Positions 1 to 9,100 of a DNA stretch of 64,000 nucleotides are shown piece after piece. The position numbers and the translations under genes are program-made. Numbering within the stretch: the first letter of the stretch is position 1; every line of letters begins with the position of its first letter. Source of the stretch: Actinomyces sp. HPA0247 (GTDB lineage Bacteria; Actinomycetota; Actinomycetes; Actinomycetales; Actinomycetaceae); contig KE150452.1 in assembly GCA_000411415.1 (NCBI GenBank), positions 36,069-100,068 on the forward strand. The letters are read 5' to 3'. Below the pieces are notes generated by a model. It ran no database searches. It had not been told where the DNA came from and was given only the letters and a program-made list of their open reading frames with translations.

Positions 1-85
1 GCAGGAGCAGCGGGAGCGGCCGGGGCTGCAGGAGCAGCGGGAGCGGCCGGGGCTGCAGGAGCAGCGGGAGCTGCAGGAGCAGCGG
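1..85. repeat. 27-bp tandem repeat encoding an Ala/Pro linker
   Basis: Two identical 27-bp units (1-27 and 28-54) are followed by shortened copies of the same unit to about position 85. On the minus strand they encode the flexible Ala/Pro linker after the second lipoyl domain of the E2 gene. The unit is a multiple of three, so copy-number changes keep the frame. The array may continue beyond the window start. Confidence 0.85.
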
Positions 86-704
86 CTTCGGCGGCCGGAG
101 TGGCGGCGGGAGCCGACGACGAGATGATCGCGACGACCGTGCCGACCTCAACGGTCTCGTCCTCGGGAACACGAATCTCCGCGAGGAAGCCAGCGACGGG
201 GGAGGGGACCTCGGAGTCGACCTTATCCGTGGAGACCTCGAGCAGCGGCTCATCGGCATCGACGGCGTCGCCCACGGACTTCAGCCACGTGGTGACGGTG
301 CCCTCGGTGACGGACTCACCCAGAGCGGGCATACGCACCTCGGTGCCCTGAGCGGGAGACGCAGCAGGGGCAGCAGCAGGTGCCGGGGCTGCAGGTGCGG
401 CCGCGGGAGCAGCGGGAGCCTCAACGGGAGCGGCGGCAGGGGTAGCGGGGGCGGCCGAGGCCTCGGATGCGTCACCGATGCGCGCGATCTCGGTACCGAC
501 CTCAACGGTCTCATCCTCGGGGACCAGGATCTCCAGCAGAACGCCGGCGACGGGGGAGGGGACCTCGGAGTCGACCTTATCCGTGGACACCTCAACGATG
601 GGCTCATCGAGCTCGACGGTGTCGCCGACCTGCTTCAGCCACGTGGTGACGGTGCCCTCGGTGACGGATTCGCCCAGAGCGGGCATGGTCACTGAAGTTG
701 CCAT
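1..704 (-). CDS. sucB: Dihydrolipoamide acyltransferase (E2) with two lipoyl domains, 5' part only
   Basis: E2 core of a 2-oxoacid dehydrogenase complex; it carries acyl groups on lipoyl-lysine to CoA. The visible N-terminal part starts at ATG 704-702 behind AGGAGAA. It holds two lipoyl domains, each with the lipoylation motif [12 protein letters not shown] (first lysine is residue 43), joined by Ala/Pro-rich linkers. The second linker runs off the window edge, so the peripheral-subunit-binding and catalytic domains are not seen. The two lipoyl domains are nearly identical in DNA as well as protein, which points to recent duplication or gene conversion. lpdA (E3) lies immediately upstream in the same direction with a 27-nt gap. 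Whether this E2 serves pyruvate or 2-oxoglutarate dehydrogenase cannot be decided here. Confidence 0.88.
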   Translation of the reverse strand, partial: MATSVTMPALGESVTEGTVTTWLKQVGDTVELDEPIVEVSTDKVDSEVPSPVAGVLLEILVPEDETVEVGTEIARIGDASEASAAPATPAAAPVEAPAAPAAAPAAPAPAAAPAASPAQGTEVRMPALGESVTEGTVTTWLKSVGDAVDADEPLLEVSTDKVDSEVPSPVAGFLAEIRVPEDETVEVGTVVAIISSSAPAATPAAEAAAPAAPAAPAAPAAPAAPAAPAAPAAP

Positions 705-731
705 TGTGTGTTCTCCTATAAAAAATTTCGG

Positions 732-2105
732 TCAGTTGTGGACGTGGAGCGGCTTACCGGCCAGTGCCATAGCCGCTTCGCCAATCGACTCATTCTGGCT
801 GGGGTGCGCGTGGATGAGGGAAGCGACGTCAGAGGGGTACGCCTCCCAGTTCACCATGAGCTCGCCCTCACCAATCTGTTCGCCGATGCGCGCGCCGATG
901 CCGTGGAAGCCCACGATCGGACCGCCCTCAACCGAGACCAGCTTGATGATGCCCGACGTGGCCAGGATAGACGACTTTCCGTTACCAGCGAGGTTGTACT
1001 CGACCGTACGCACCTGATCGCCAAACTTTTCACGTGCCTGCTTTTCAGTCATGCCGACAGAGGCGATCTCCGGCTCGCAGAAGGTCACGCGCGGGATGTT
1101 GATATCCGCCTGCATCGTCGGGTTCAGGCCAGCAATCTCTTCGGCGACGAAGATACCCTGCATGAAGCCGCGGTGAGCGAGCTGGAGGCCGGGGACGATG
1201 TCGCCAACCGCGTAGATGTTGCCAACACCGGTGTGCAGGCGGTCGTTGGTGATCACGAAGCCACGGTCCAGCGTGATTCCGGCCTGCTCGTAGCCCAGGC
1301 CTTCGGTGACCGGGCCGCGGCCGACGGCAACCAGGAGGACGTCAGCATCGAAAGCCTTGCCATCCTCGGTTTGGACGTGCACGCCCTGCTCGTTTTGCGT
1401 AGCCGAGGCGAAGCGGGTGTTCGTGTGGAACTTGATGCCGCGCTTGCGGTAGGCGCGCTCGAGCTGCTTGGAGATCGCCTCATCCTCGTTGTTGGCAAGG
1501 TGGGGCAGGGCTTCGATGATCGTGACCTCAGCGCCGAAGCTACGCCACACGGAGGCAAACTCGAGGCCGATGACGCCGCCGCCGAGAATCACGACGGAGG
1601 AGGGAACCCAATCCATCTGGAGCGCCTGATCGGAAGAGATCACGCGGCCGCCGATTTCGAGGCCGGGGATCGAGCGCGAGTAGGAGCCGGTCGCCAGAAC
1701 GATGTTACGGCCCGTGATGCGCTGGCCGTTCACCTCGATGGTGTTTGCGTCGGCCAGGCGGCCCCAGCCGGAGATAACCTCGACGTTGCGGGACTTGAGC
1801 AGGCCCTGCAGGCCCTTGTAGAGGCCCGAGATGACCGAGTCGCGGTACTTGCCGACCTGAGCCATGTCGATACCGTTAAAGGTGGAGGAAACGCCGAACT
1901 TGGCGGACTCGCGCACAGCCTCGGCCGTCTCTGCGGCGTGCAGGTACGCCTTCGTGGGAATGCAACCGCGATGCAGGCAGGTGCCGCCCACCTTATCGCC
2001 GTCGATGAGGGCGACCTTCATTCCGAGCTGCGCAGCGCGCAGGGCGGTCGCATAGCCGCCGGAACCCGCACCCAGAATGACGATGTCGTAGGTCGATTCG
2101 CTCAA
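732..2105 (-). CDS. lpdA: Dihydrolipoyl dehydrogenase (E3)
   Basis: Flavoprotein that reoxidises dihydrolipoamide with NAD+ as the shared E3 of 2-oxoacid dehydrogenase complexes. The 457 residues match the family length. FAD-binding GxGxxG lies at residues 12-17, the redox disulfide motif GGTCLHRGCIP has Cys43 and Cys48, a second NAD-binding GGGVIGLEFA is central, and the catalytic His-Glu motif HPSQNE is near the C terminus. The start is a TTG at 2105-2103 behind GAGGAG, nine bases away; no ATG or GTG fits the conserved N terminus better. It is followed after 27 nt by the lipoyl E2 gene, so the two are probably co-transcribed. Confidence 0.95.
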   Translation of the reverse strand: MSESTYDIVILGAGSGGYATALRAAQLGMKVALIDGDKVGGTCLHRGCIPTKAYLHAAETAEAVRESAKFGVSSTFNGIDMAQVGKYRDSVISGLYKGLQGLLKSRNVEVISGWGRLADANTIEVNGQRITGRNIVLATGSYSRSIPGLEIGGRVISSDQALQMDWVPSSVVILGGGVIGLEFASVWRSFGAEVTIIEALPHLANNEDEAISKQLERAYRKRGIKFHTNTRFASATQNEQGVHVQTEDGKAFDADVLLVAVGRGPVTEGLGYEQAGITLDRGFVITNDRLHTGVGNIYAVGDIVPGLQLAHRGFMQGIFVAEEIAGLNPTMQADINIPRVTFCEPEIASVGMTEKQAREKFGDQVRTVEYNLAGNGKSSILATSGIIKLVSVEGGPIVGFHGIGARIGEQIGEGELMVNWEAYPSDVASLIHAHPSQNESIGEAAMALAGKPLHVHN

Positions 2106-2304
2106 GGTTTAAAACTCCTCGTTGATGAGCCGGAGCTCAGATGGTTGTTTTCATGGCGGGCCTCACGGTCCTTATAGGCCTATTGTCCCACGTTTGTGCA
2201 ATGCTGTCTTGAAGCTCGGTGTTTCATCCCGGTGTATCAGGCCACATGACACCCTCTTGTTGAGGGCGCTTTGTTGATGCGATGCGGGGTGTGCGCGGCC
2301 TCGG

Positions 2305-2310
2305 TAGGAT
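2305..2310 (+). promoter_or_regulatory. -10 box of a leaderless promoter
   Basis: TAGGAT, then 7 nt, then GTG 2318. The spacing places the transcription start at the start codon itself. No Shine-Dalgarno sequence precedes this GTG. Confidence 0.55.
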
Positions 2311-2317
2311 CGATAAC

Positions 2318-2809
2318 GTGCATGAACATGACGCAACGAACGAGGCTGTCGGTGCGCGCGATCAGCGCCCGCCGTCGCTTGGACTTGGCCGCATTATTAT
2401 CGCTTTGTTCTGGCTCTTGGGAGCTTGGATTTTTGTGACGGCTATCCTCGATCTCTTTCATGCCCAGGGCCAGCCCTGGGGGCCGCGGATCGTTGCACTC
2501 CTCGCTGGCGTCGACTACCTCATTGCAGCGACGGCTTTGACACACAATGGGCGACGCATGCGTCTGGTTGGCTGGGTGACAATTACGCTGTCGATTGCTA
2601 TCCCTATTATTTTGTGGGTCGCCTCCCTCGGCCTTGACGAACTGAATTCGGCCCGTTCTGCATGGACCGGTTTTGGCGTGGATTTCTATTACGTGCCCCT
2701 CATCGTCTCGGTTATCGGCCTGGTGTGGATGTGGCGTTCAAATCCGCGCAGGATTGTCTCCCTCGCGGAGCAGGTGGAGCGTCCTTCTACTCCGTGGAAG
2801 GCTGGCTGA
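2318..2809 (+). CDS. Small integral membrane protein, function unknown
   Basis: A 163-residue protein with about four hydrophobic helices: one near the N terminus (IIIALFWLLGAWIFV), two central ones and one near the C terminus, with a charged tail. I recognise no enzymatic motif. The GTG start is chosen because a TAGGAT -10 box ends 7 nt upstream, the leaderless arrangement seen repeatedly in this window; an in-frame upstream ATG at 2282 lacks support. It is transcribed divergently from lpdA and followed by a strong bidirectional terminator facing trmL. It may belong to the uncharacterised actinobacterial membrane proteins of the DUF308 or DUF7144 kind, but this is a guess. Confidence 0.65.
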   Translation: MHEHDATNEAVGARDQRPPSLGLGRIIIALFWLLGAWIFVTAILDLFHAQGQPWGPRIVALLAGVDYLIAATALTHNGRRMRLVGWVTITLSIAIPIILWVASLGLDELNSARSAWTGFGVDFYYVPLIVSVIGLVWMWRSNPRRIVSLAEQVERPSTPWKAG

Positions 2810-2839
2810 GCTCAGGCCTCACTGAGAGTGTCCTGTAGC

Positions 2840-2879
2840 AAGCGAGGCCCGGCGGATTCATCCGACCTGGGCCTCGCTT
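2840..2879. terminator. Bidirectional hairpin terminator
   Basis: Perfect 11-bp stem AAGCGAGGCCC (2840-2850) pairing with GGGCCTCGCTT (2869-2879), with an 18-nt loop. It lies between the convergent membrane-protein gene and trmL and can serve both strands. Confidence 0.8.
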
Positions 2880-2898
2880 CTTTGATGTCTGGCGAGGG

Positions 2899-3360
2899 CT
2901 AGATGCCACCCGGAAAGCCGAGCTGACGCCACGCCTCGTACAGGACGATGGACGCGGAGTTTGCCAGGTTGAGAGAGCGCACGCCGTCAACCATCTGGAT
3001 GCGCACGCGATCCTCGACGCGGGAATGATTCATTGCCTCCTCAGAGAGCCCGACTGACTCGCGACCAAAGAGGAGGCCGTCGCCATCGGCGTAGGAGATA
3101 TCGGCGTACATGGTGGTGGCGTGGCCTGTGAGCGCCCAGATGCGTCCCGGCACCTGAGCGAGGGCGTCATCCAGACTCTCGTGCACCATGACGTGCGCGA
3201 GGTCATGGTAATCCAAGCCGGCACGGCGAAGCTTCGCGTCGTCCATATCAAAGCCCAGCGGCTTGACCAGGTGCAGCATGGACCCGGTACATGCCGACAG
3301 ACGGATCGCAGCACCCGTATTCCCGGGGATTTCCGGCTCCCAAAAAATAATGTGCAGCAT
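2899..3360 (-). CDS. trmL: tRNA (cytidine(34)-2'-O)-methyltransferase, TrmL type
   Basis: SPOUT-class methyltransferase that 2'-O-methylates the wobble base of certain tRNA-Leu species using S-adenosylmethionine. The 153-residue length is that of single-domain TrmL. Family signatures are the N-terminal PEIPGNTGAAIRL, a central LFGRESVGL (trefoil-knot SAM loop) and the C-terminal RSLNLANSASIVLYEA. ATG 3360 is preceded by GAGG and begins 5 nt after the stop of the YbhB-like gene, so the two form a minus-strand pair. A tRNA-Leu gene lies elsewhere in the window, but there is no sign of a functional link beyond the family's substrate. Confidence 0.93.
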   Translation of the reverse strand: MLHIIFWEPEIPGNTGAAIRLSACTGSMLHLVKPLGFDMDDAKLRRAGLDYHDLAHVMVHESLDDALAQVPGRIWALTGHATTMYADISYADGDGLLFGRESVGLSEEAMNHSRVEDRVRIQMVDGVRSLNLANSASIVLYEAWRQLGFPGGI

Positions 3361-3365
3361 AATCC

Positions 3366-3893
3366 TCAGGCCTGGTGAGTAACGGTCAGGGTCGCGCGCG
3401 CGATGATGTGCTCAAGCGCTACGAACGAGGCCATGGCTGGAGTCGCATCGTCATCGAGCCCGAGAGTATCCGTATTCAGGGCGTGCACAGCGAACACGTA
3501 GCGGTGCGGGCGGTCGCCAGGTGGGGGAGCGGCCCCGAAGTAGGAGGCCTCGCCCGCGTCGCCGCGCAGGTGGAAAGCGGGGCCGTCCAGCATGAGATCG
3601 GACGCTCCGGCCCCCGCCTCTAGGTGAGTCATCGATGCGGGGATGTCGAGGATTGCCCAGTGCCACCATCCCGAGGGGATCGGTGCGTCAGGGTCGAAGC
3701 AGGTCAGCATGAAGCTTGCTGTTTCCTCCGGGAAGCCATGCCATGCGAGATCCGGAGAAAGGGAACCTGCGTCGGCTGTCGCCGACTTCGGCATCGGCGC
3801 GCCGTCGGTGAGAACGGTCGATGACAGTGTGAACGTGGGGACATTCAGGCCGTCGTAGGGGCTGGGGGCGAGTGGGCGCTGGTCGATATTCAT
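3366..3893 (-). CDS. YbhB/YbcL (PEBP, Raf-kinase-inhibitor-like) family protein
   Basis: A 175-residue phosphatidylethanolamine-binding-protein fold. The family hallmarks are visible: SPDLAWHGFPEET near residue 50, LTCFDPDAPIPSGWWHWAILDIP, and a later PPPGDRPHRYVFAVHAL that forms the anion-binding pocket with the DPDAP loop. No signal peptide is seen, so it is probably cytoplasmic. Bacterial members have no settled biochemical role. ATG 3893 is chosen because AGGAGA lies 7 nt upstream; an in-frame ATG at 3920 has no ribosome-binding site. It is the first gene of a pair with trmL and is divergent from imuA'. Confidence 0.88.
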   Translation of the reverse strand: MNIDQRPLAPSPYDGLNVPTFTLSSTVLTDGAPMPKSATADAGSLSPDLAWHGFPEETASFMLTCFDPDAPIPSGWWHWAILDIPASMTHLEAGAGASDLMLDGPAFHLRGDAGEASYFGAAPPPGDRPHRYVFAVHALNTDTLGLDDDATPAMASFVALEHIIARATLTVTHQA

Positions 3894-3988
3894 GCCTTCT
3901 CCTTTTCGCGATGCCTCCATTGTGACCTATTCGCGCTCGATCGGCGTTCGGGACGCAGATGTGTGAGCGTGGTTCTACACTTCCCATG

Positions 3989-4004
3989 TCGAACACATGT
4001 TCTA
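3989..4004. promoter_or_regulatory. LexA/SOS box upstream of imuA'
   Basis: TCGAACACATGTTCTA fits the actinobacterial LexA operator TCGAAC-N4-GTTCGA with one mismatch at position 15. It begins about 8 nt downstream of a TACACT -10-like sequence (3976-3981), so LexA would cover the transcription start. imuA' begins 18 nt further on. Confidence 0.82.
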
Positions 4005-4021
4005 TTTGTGGGAGGGGAGCC

Positions 4022-4507
4022 ATGACCGATGCGCACGCGCGTCTGCTCGCGGCGCGTGACGTGCTGAACCGTGCCGAACGGGCTGTCGGGCTGCGCGCGC
4101 GCGACGACATTGAGCACGGGTCCACTGGTGCTTCTCCCATCCTCCTGGGACCGACGAGCAGGTCCGAACTCATCCGTCTACTCATTGATGTGTGCCCCAC
4201 CGGTGGGTGGATCGGTGTGTGTGGAGTTGGTGATATCGGCTGGGAGTGGGCAGCTCAACAGGGGATGGACCTCGACCGTGTTCTCGTTTTAAACGCTGAG
4301 AAAGATTCCCCGCTGGTCGATCTGTGTGCCCTTCTCGTGGACGCTTGCGATGTCATCTGCCTCGATATTCCTGAACTGTCCGGTGCACACCAGCGGATCC
4401 TGGCGGCGCGAGCTCGCTCCATGGGACGCACCATCGTGACGCTTTCTTCCTGGCAGGGGCTTTCGCGTGTCCCCGCTCCACGTCCGCGAATGCGGCTGGT
4501 GATATAG
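4022..4507 (+). CDS. imuA': ImuA'-like mutasome accessory protein
   Basis: A 161-residue protein with a degenerate RecA/SulA-like fold, encoded directly before imuB. In mycobacteria ImuA', ImuB and DnaE2 act together in damage-induced mutagenesis. Sequence identity cannot be judged here; the call rests on size, on position (its stop codon directly abuts the imuB start), on the upstream LexA box, and on a RecA-like strand pattern (GGWIGVCGVGDIGWEWAAQQGMD, then DACDVICLDIP, then GRTIVTLSSWQGL) that lacks a Walker A motif. ATG 4022 follows a GGGAGGGGAG ribosome-binding site; the longer frame from 3959 would run through the LexA box and is rejected. Confidence 0.75.
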   Translation: MTDAHARLLAARDVLNRAERAVGLRARDDIEHGSTGASPILLGPTSRSELIRLLIDVCPTGGWIGVCGVGDIGWEWAAQQGMDLDRVLVLNAEKDSPLVDLCALLVDACDVICLDIPELSGAHQRILAARARSMGRTIVTLSSWQGLSRVPAPRPRMRLVI

Positions 4508-6070
4508 GTGCGTGACATGGTGGTGTGGGTGCCCGACTGGCCGGTCCACTGCCTCGTGGTTGACCTGCCTCCGGGTGGGGTCGGGGCCGTCGTGCATGCT
4601 GACCGCATCGAGGTAGCTAGCGCGGCGGCTCGGCGCGCAGGCGTCAGGAGCGGCATGAGCGTGCGGGAGGCAACGTTTTTATGCCCCGATCTTCTCTGTA
4701 TGCCGCGCGACCCCGATCGCGAGGCCAGAGCTTTTAGCGCGGTCGTCGACGCCTTCGACTCGGTGGCGGCTGGGGTTCAGTGCATGCGCCCGGGCTTGGC
4801 CAGGTGCCGGGTACGAGGCCCGGCTCGTTGGCATGGGAGCGAGGAGGCCGCCGCCTCGGCTCTGGTGTCGGCGATCGAGGAGGCTGTTGGAGTCGAATGT
4901 TTCGTGGGAATTGCAGACGGTCCAGTCGCCTCTGTGAAAGCGGCGCGCGAGGGACGTATAGTTCCCTCCGCAGAGACCCAATCATTCCTGGGGCGTATCT
5001 CATTGTGCGAGGTTCTGAGTTCTGTTCCTCCCGCAATGGTTGACAGAGCGTCTGAGGCGGTCGAACTCTTGCGGGGCCTGGGTATCCGCACCTGTGCGGA
5101 TTTTCTTGGCCTTGGTCGCGGTCGCGTGTGCGAGCGTTTCGGGGATGTCGGTGACGCGCTCTGGATCCTCGCATCCGGTGGAGATGGCAACGTTGCGCCG
5201 ACTGATCGTATCCAACCTGACATTGCGGTGGAGTGCAGTATCGACGCCGGTGGAGAATCCATCGACACAATGATGGTTCCCATTGTGCGCCTTGCTCGAG
5301 ATCTGGCGCTGAAGTTGGCGCAGGGTGGGCTTGTCTCGCAGACGCTGCGCATTGACGTAGAAGACGCAGGGGGCGGGCAACGCACTCGCACGTGGAGCGG
5401 ATGCAATCTGTGGGCTCCCGATGATGTCGCGCTGCGCGTTCGCTGGACGCTGGCAGGATGGACGTCTGGCGTCAATGGTCCCAGTGGTGCCGTAGCCAGC
5501 ATCCGCGTCACCGCATGCGATCCCCGGGAGGGGCATGGGACGACTGCGCTGTGGGGACGAGGAGACCGCGAGCGCGATGTGTTGCGAAGTGTCGTGCGTA
5601 TCCAGGGTATGGCGGGGCCGGATGCGCTCCTCGTTCCGCGGGTGCAGGGTGGTTATGATCCGCGTAGTCGCGTGGTGATGGCCAGATGGGGCAGCGAGTC
5701 TCGCCTGCGTTCGTGTGAGGGGGCGTGGGAGGGGCGTATTGCTCAGCCTCCAGCGACGCTTTTTGACGAGCCAGTGCGGGTGAGGATCGTGGGCGAATCG
5801 GGCATCTTCGATGATGTGCGTGTCGACCATCGAGGAGCCTTGAGTGCAGTGCCCGCCTATTTCATAGACCCCCATGACACAACGCGATCCACGTCCGGGA
5901 GGGGGCGACGCGTCGCGATCACACGCGTGGAGGGCCCCTGGCCGGTGGGGGGACGCTGGTGGGCCAAGGAACGCCCGCGCGCCTACATGAGGGTGTTGCT
6001 TGAGGATGGTCGGGATGTGTTCCTTGTCTGGCAGGGAGGGGAGTGGGCGATGGAGGGGCTGACCCAGTGA
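4508..6070 (+). CDS. imuB: ImuB-type catalytically inactive Y-family polymerase
   Basis: 520 residues with the Y-family layout: N-terminal palm (VWVPDWPVHCLVV), helix-hairpin-helix around LRGLGIRTCADFLGLGRGRVCERFG (about 190-215), then little-finger and C-terminal regions. The acidic metal-binding motif SxDE of active DinB polymerases is absent at the expected place, as in mycobacterial ImuB, so it probably works as a scaffold that brings DnaE2 to the sliding clamp. A TALWGRGD segment near residue 345 resembles the QLPLWG clamp-binding motif only partly. GTG 4508 starts directly after the imuA' stop; ATG 4517 is an alternative. Expected to be co-induced with imuA' by DNA damage. Confidence 0.9.
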   Translation: MRDMVVWVPDWPVHCLVVDLPPGGVGAVVHADRIEVASAAARRAGVRSGMSVREATFLCPDLLCMPRDPDREARAFSAVVDAFDSVAAGVQCMRPGLARCRVRGPARWHGSEEAAASALVSAIEEAVGVECFVGIADGPVASVKAAREGRIVPSAETQSFLGRISLCEVLSSVPPAMVDRASEAVELLRGLGIRTCADFLGLGRGRVCERFGDVGDALWILASGGDGNVAPTDRIQPDIAVECSIDAGGESIDTMMVPIVRLARDLALKLAQGGLVSQTLRIDVEDAGGGQRTRTWSGCNLWAPDDVALRVRWTLAGWTSGVNGPSGAVASIRVTACDPREGHGTTALWGRGDRERDVLRSVVRIQGMAGPDALLVPRVQGGYDPRSRVVMARWGSESRLRSCEGAWEGRIAQPPATLFDEPVRVRIVGESGIFDDVRVDHRGALSAVPAYFIDPHDTTRSTSGRGRRVAITRVEGPWPVGGRWWAKERPRAYMRVLLEDGRDVFLVWQGGEWAMEGLTQ

Positions 6071-6097
6071 CCCGGTGACGGGCGCTGGTGCGTGCCG

Positions 6098-6103
6098 TAG
6101 ACT
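6098..6103 (+). promoter_or_regulatory. -10 box of a leaderless promoter
   Basis: TAGACT followed by 6 nt and ATG 6110. The SNF2 ATPase therefore seems to have its own promoter rather than depending on the SOS promoter of imuA'B. Confidence 0.55.
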
Positions 6104-6109
6104 GAAAGG

Positions 6110-9100
6110 ATGGTATCTCTGTCGCTGAGTGAAACGCTGGCCTCGCTGTCGGATGACGATGTGATGGCCCTCGTCGGCCCGGCGACGTGGGCAAACGGTC
6201 TGCGTTTGGCGCGCAGCGGTGCGGTGCGCGAATTCTCCTGGGACGAGGTCGGCGAACGAGCTGAGGCGCGCGTGAAAGAGGGAGGACTCACGTATCGTGT
6301 GCGTGTCGAGCAGGGTGCGCTGCGCCCATCGCTTTCATGCGCGTGCCCGCTGCGCGGTGACTGTCCGCATGCGGTTGCCATGCTTATCGTCGGACGCGAG
6401 GATGCTCGCGAGAAGCGTCGCGCCGTGCCCGAATGGAGCCGGATTCTCGAGCAGATGCTGGGTGGGGATCGCGACCATCTAGGTGATCCCTTGGCCCTCG
6501 TTGTTGATGCCCATGATCCCGGCGTCGAGCCGTCTCTCGTTCCTCTTCGCCGTGGCTCCTCGTCGGCGTGGACGACGAAGCGCGCCTCGTGGCTTGATCT
6601 GACGGCAACCCAGTGGGCGTCGGTGACCGATGGTCTTGATCCGACGCATGTCTCGCTGATGCGCGAGGGTTATCGCTTGTCTCGAGAGTCGCGTTCGTGG
6701 CATTCGCGTACGGAAGTGACGCTTAGCTCGCTGGGTGAGCATGCGTACGCGTGGCTTGCGCGCCTTGTGAGGGCCGGGGTGGAGCTGTATGCCTCGCCTG
6801 AGGCGCGCGACCGGGTGGTGCTGTCTCATACGACGTGGGATGCGGACATTGATGTGCGTGCCGGTGATGATGGCCTTGACGTCAGAGTTGTTGCGCGTAA
6901 CGGAGATGACGTGGTGGTAAGGCCTCGTATCGACCGCGACGCGGGTGTTCTGTTGCTGGATGGGGGGCGTACCATCGCGCGCATCGAGGGGCTGGCGACG
7001 CTGGACGGTTTTCCTCTCGACCGTGCCCTGCATATTCCCTCGGCGGACATCGCTGAGTTTCGAGGAACGTGGTTGCCGGCGCTTCTGCGGCGTTTTTCGA
7101 TGGCGTCCTCCGATGGGAGTTTCGATCCCCAGGCGCGGCCCGACGTTTCTCTCGTGGGAACGGTGCGCCGCGATGGAGAGTCGGTCGTCGTGCGTTGGTG
7201 GGCGGAGTATGAGCAGGGCGAGTCGCGCTCGCGCACCCCCGTGGCGCACTGCGTGGGCGACGAGGCTGTGGCGCAGATTGTGCGGCGCGTGGAGTCGTGG
7301 GGGCACGCGCTGGACGCGGATCTGTGGACACCGCCGCCGCGAACTGGGCGCCTGTCGCCATGGCGTGTTCCTACGTTCTTGGAACAGGTTGTCGACATCG
7401 AGGGGCCGGACGGTCTCGTGTGGGATGTTGCGGACGATGTACGCGCGATTGATGTGCGCGAAGACGGCTGTGACATTGACCTGAGCGTCGATCCTGCCCA
7501 GCGCGACTGGTTCGATCTGAATGTGCGGCTGCGCCTGGGCACCGTCACGATCAGCGTGCGCGAGGCGCTTGAGGCGCTAGCCAGCGGTCAGGACTATGTC
7601 GAGGTGGGTGGCGTGTGGGTGCGCCTGGACGGGGAACGCATTCGTTCTTTGGCCACCCTCTTGGAGGAAGCACGGACGCTGTCGGGCTGGGATGGTGAGG
7701 ACATGAGGCTCACTCCCATGCAAGTCGGCATGGTCGATCTGGTCGCCGCCGCATCCGACCACGTGAGGTTGAGCGACGCCTGGAGAACACGCATCGCTCC
7801 GCTGCGCGGTGGCTCTGGGGACGATGGGTTGCCTCCGGTGCCGAGCCTGAGCAAGATCCTGCGCCCGTACCAGCGGCGTGGGCACACGTGGTTGACGGCA
7901 CGGCTGGCGCGGGGAATCGGTGGAATCCTGGCCGATGATATGGGCCTGGGCAAGACCGTTCAGATCCTCTCGGCCGTGGCCGCCCTTCATGTGCAGGAGC
8001 CTGCGGGTGAAAGAGCCCCAGTGCTTGTCGTCGCGCCGACGTCCGTTGTCGGCGTCTGGACCGATCAGGCCCGCACTTTTACGCCGCATCTGCGTGTGCG
8101 CGCCGTGAATGAAACGGCCGCGCGCCGAGGAACGACGATTGCGCAGGAGGTCGAAAACGCCGACGTCGTTGTCACCTCCTACACGCTGGCGCGCTTGGAG
8201 GGTGAACAATGGAAGGACGTGCGTCTCGGTGGTGTCATCATCGATGAGGCGCAGGCAGTGAAGAACCCCCGCACCGCGACGTACCGCGTCCTTCGCGACC
8301 TCGAGGCACCCTGGAAGCTGGCGGTGTCTGGCACCCCGATTGAGAATTCGCTGTCAGACCTGTGGTCATTGCTCTCTTTGACGTGCCCAGGGCTCTTGCC
8401 TCCGTGGGAGACATTCCAGCAGCGGGTGCGTAAGCCCATTGAAAATGGTGCGGATCCGGCACTGCTCACGCGTTTGACGGCCTATGTTTCCCCCTTTGTT
8501 CTACGTCGTACGAAGGAGGAAGTTGCACCCGATCTGCCCGACAAGATCGTCGACATCGTGCGCGTTGACCTGGGTAAGGAGCACCGTCATATCTACGACC
8601 AATACCTGGCCCGCGAGCGCGCGCGGATCCTTGACCTCTTGCGCGATGTGGATGCGAACAGGATGAGCGTGTTGGCGTCGATCACGAGGCTGCGTCAGCT
8701 TGCGCTCGACCCGGCCCTCGTTGAGTCCTCGTACGCGCACGTTGGGTCGGCGAAAATTGAATACCTGGCTGATCGCCTGGACGAGATCGTGCCGTTGGGC
8801 CATCAGGCGCTCGTGTTTAGCCAGTTCACCTCATTCCTGGAACGTATTCGCCACGTGCTGGAGCGTCGTGGAATCTCCGTCGTACAGCTTGATGGATCGA
8901 CGCGTGGTCGCGCTGAGGTCATCGAGCAGTTCCGCTCGGGGCGCGCCCAGGTCTTCCTGATTTCACTCAAGGCTGGCGGCTCGGGCTTGACCCTCACCGA
9001 AGCCGACTATGTGTACGTCATGGATCCGTGGTGGAACCCAGCCGCAGAGGAGCAGGCGATTGATCGTGCGCACCGCATCGGCCAGACGAAGAAAGTGAAT

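Noticed and set aside
1-85. Short direct repeats considered as a CRISPR or intergenic repeat
   Set aside because: Units are adjacent without spacers and lie in the reading frame of the E2 linker.
708-2177. 489-codon plus-strand open frame over lpdA
   Set aside because: Antisense shadow; lpdA motifs are unambiguous on the other strand.
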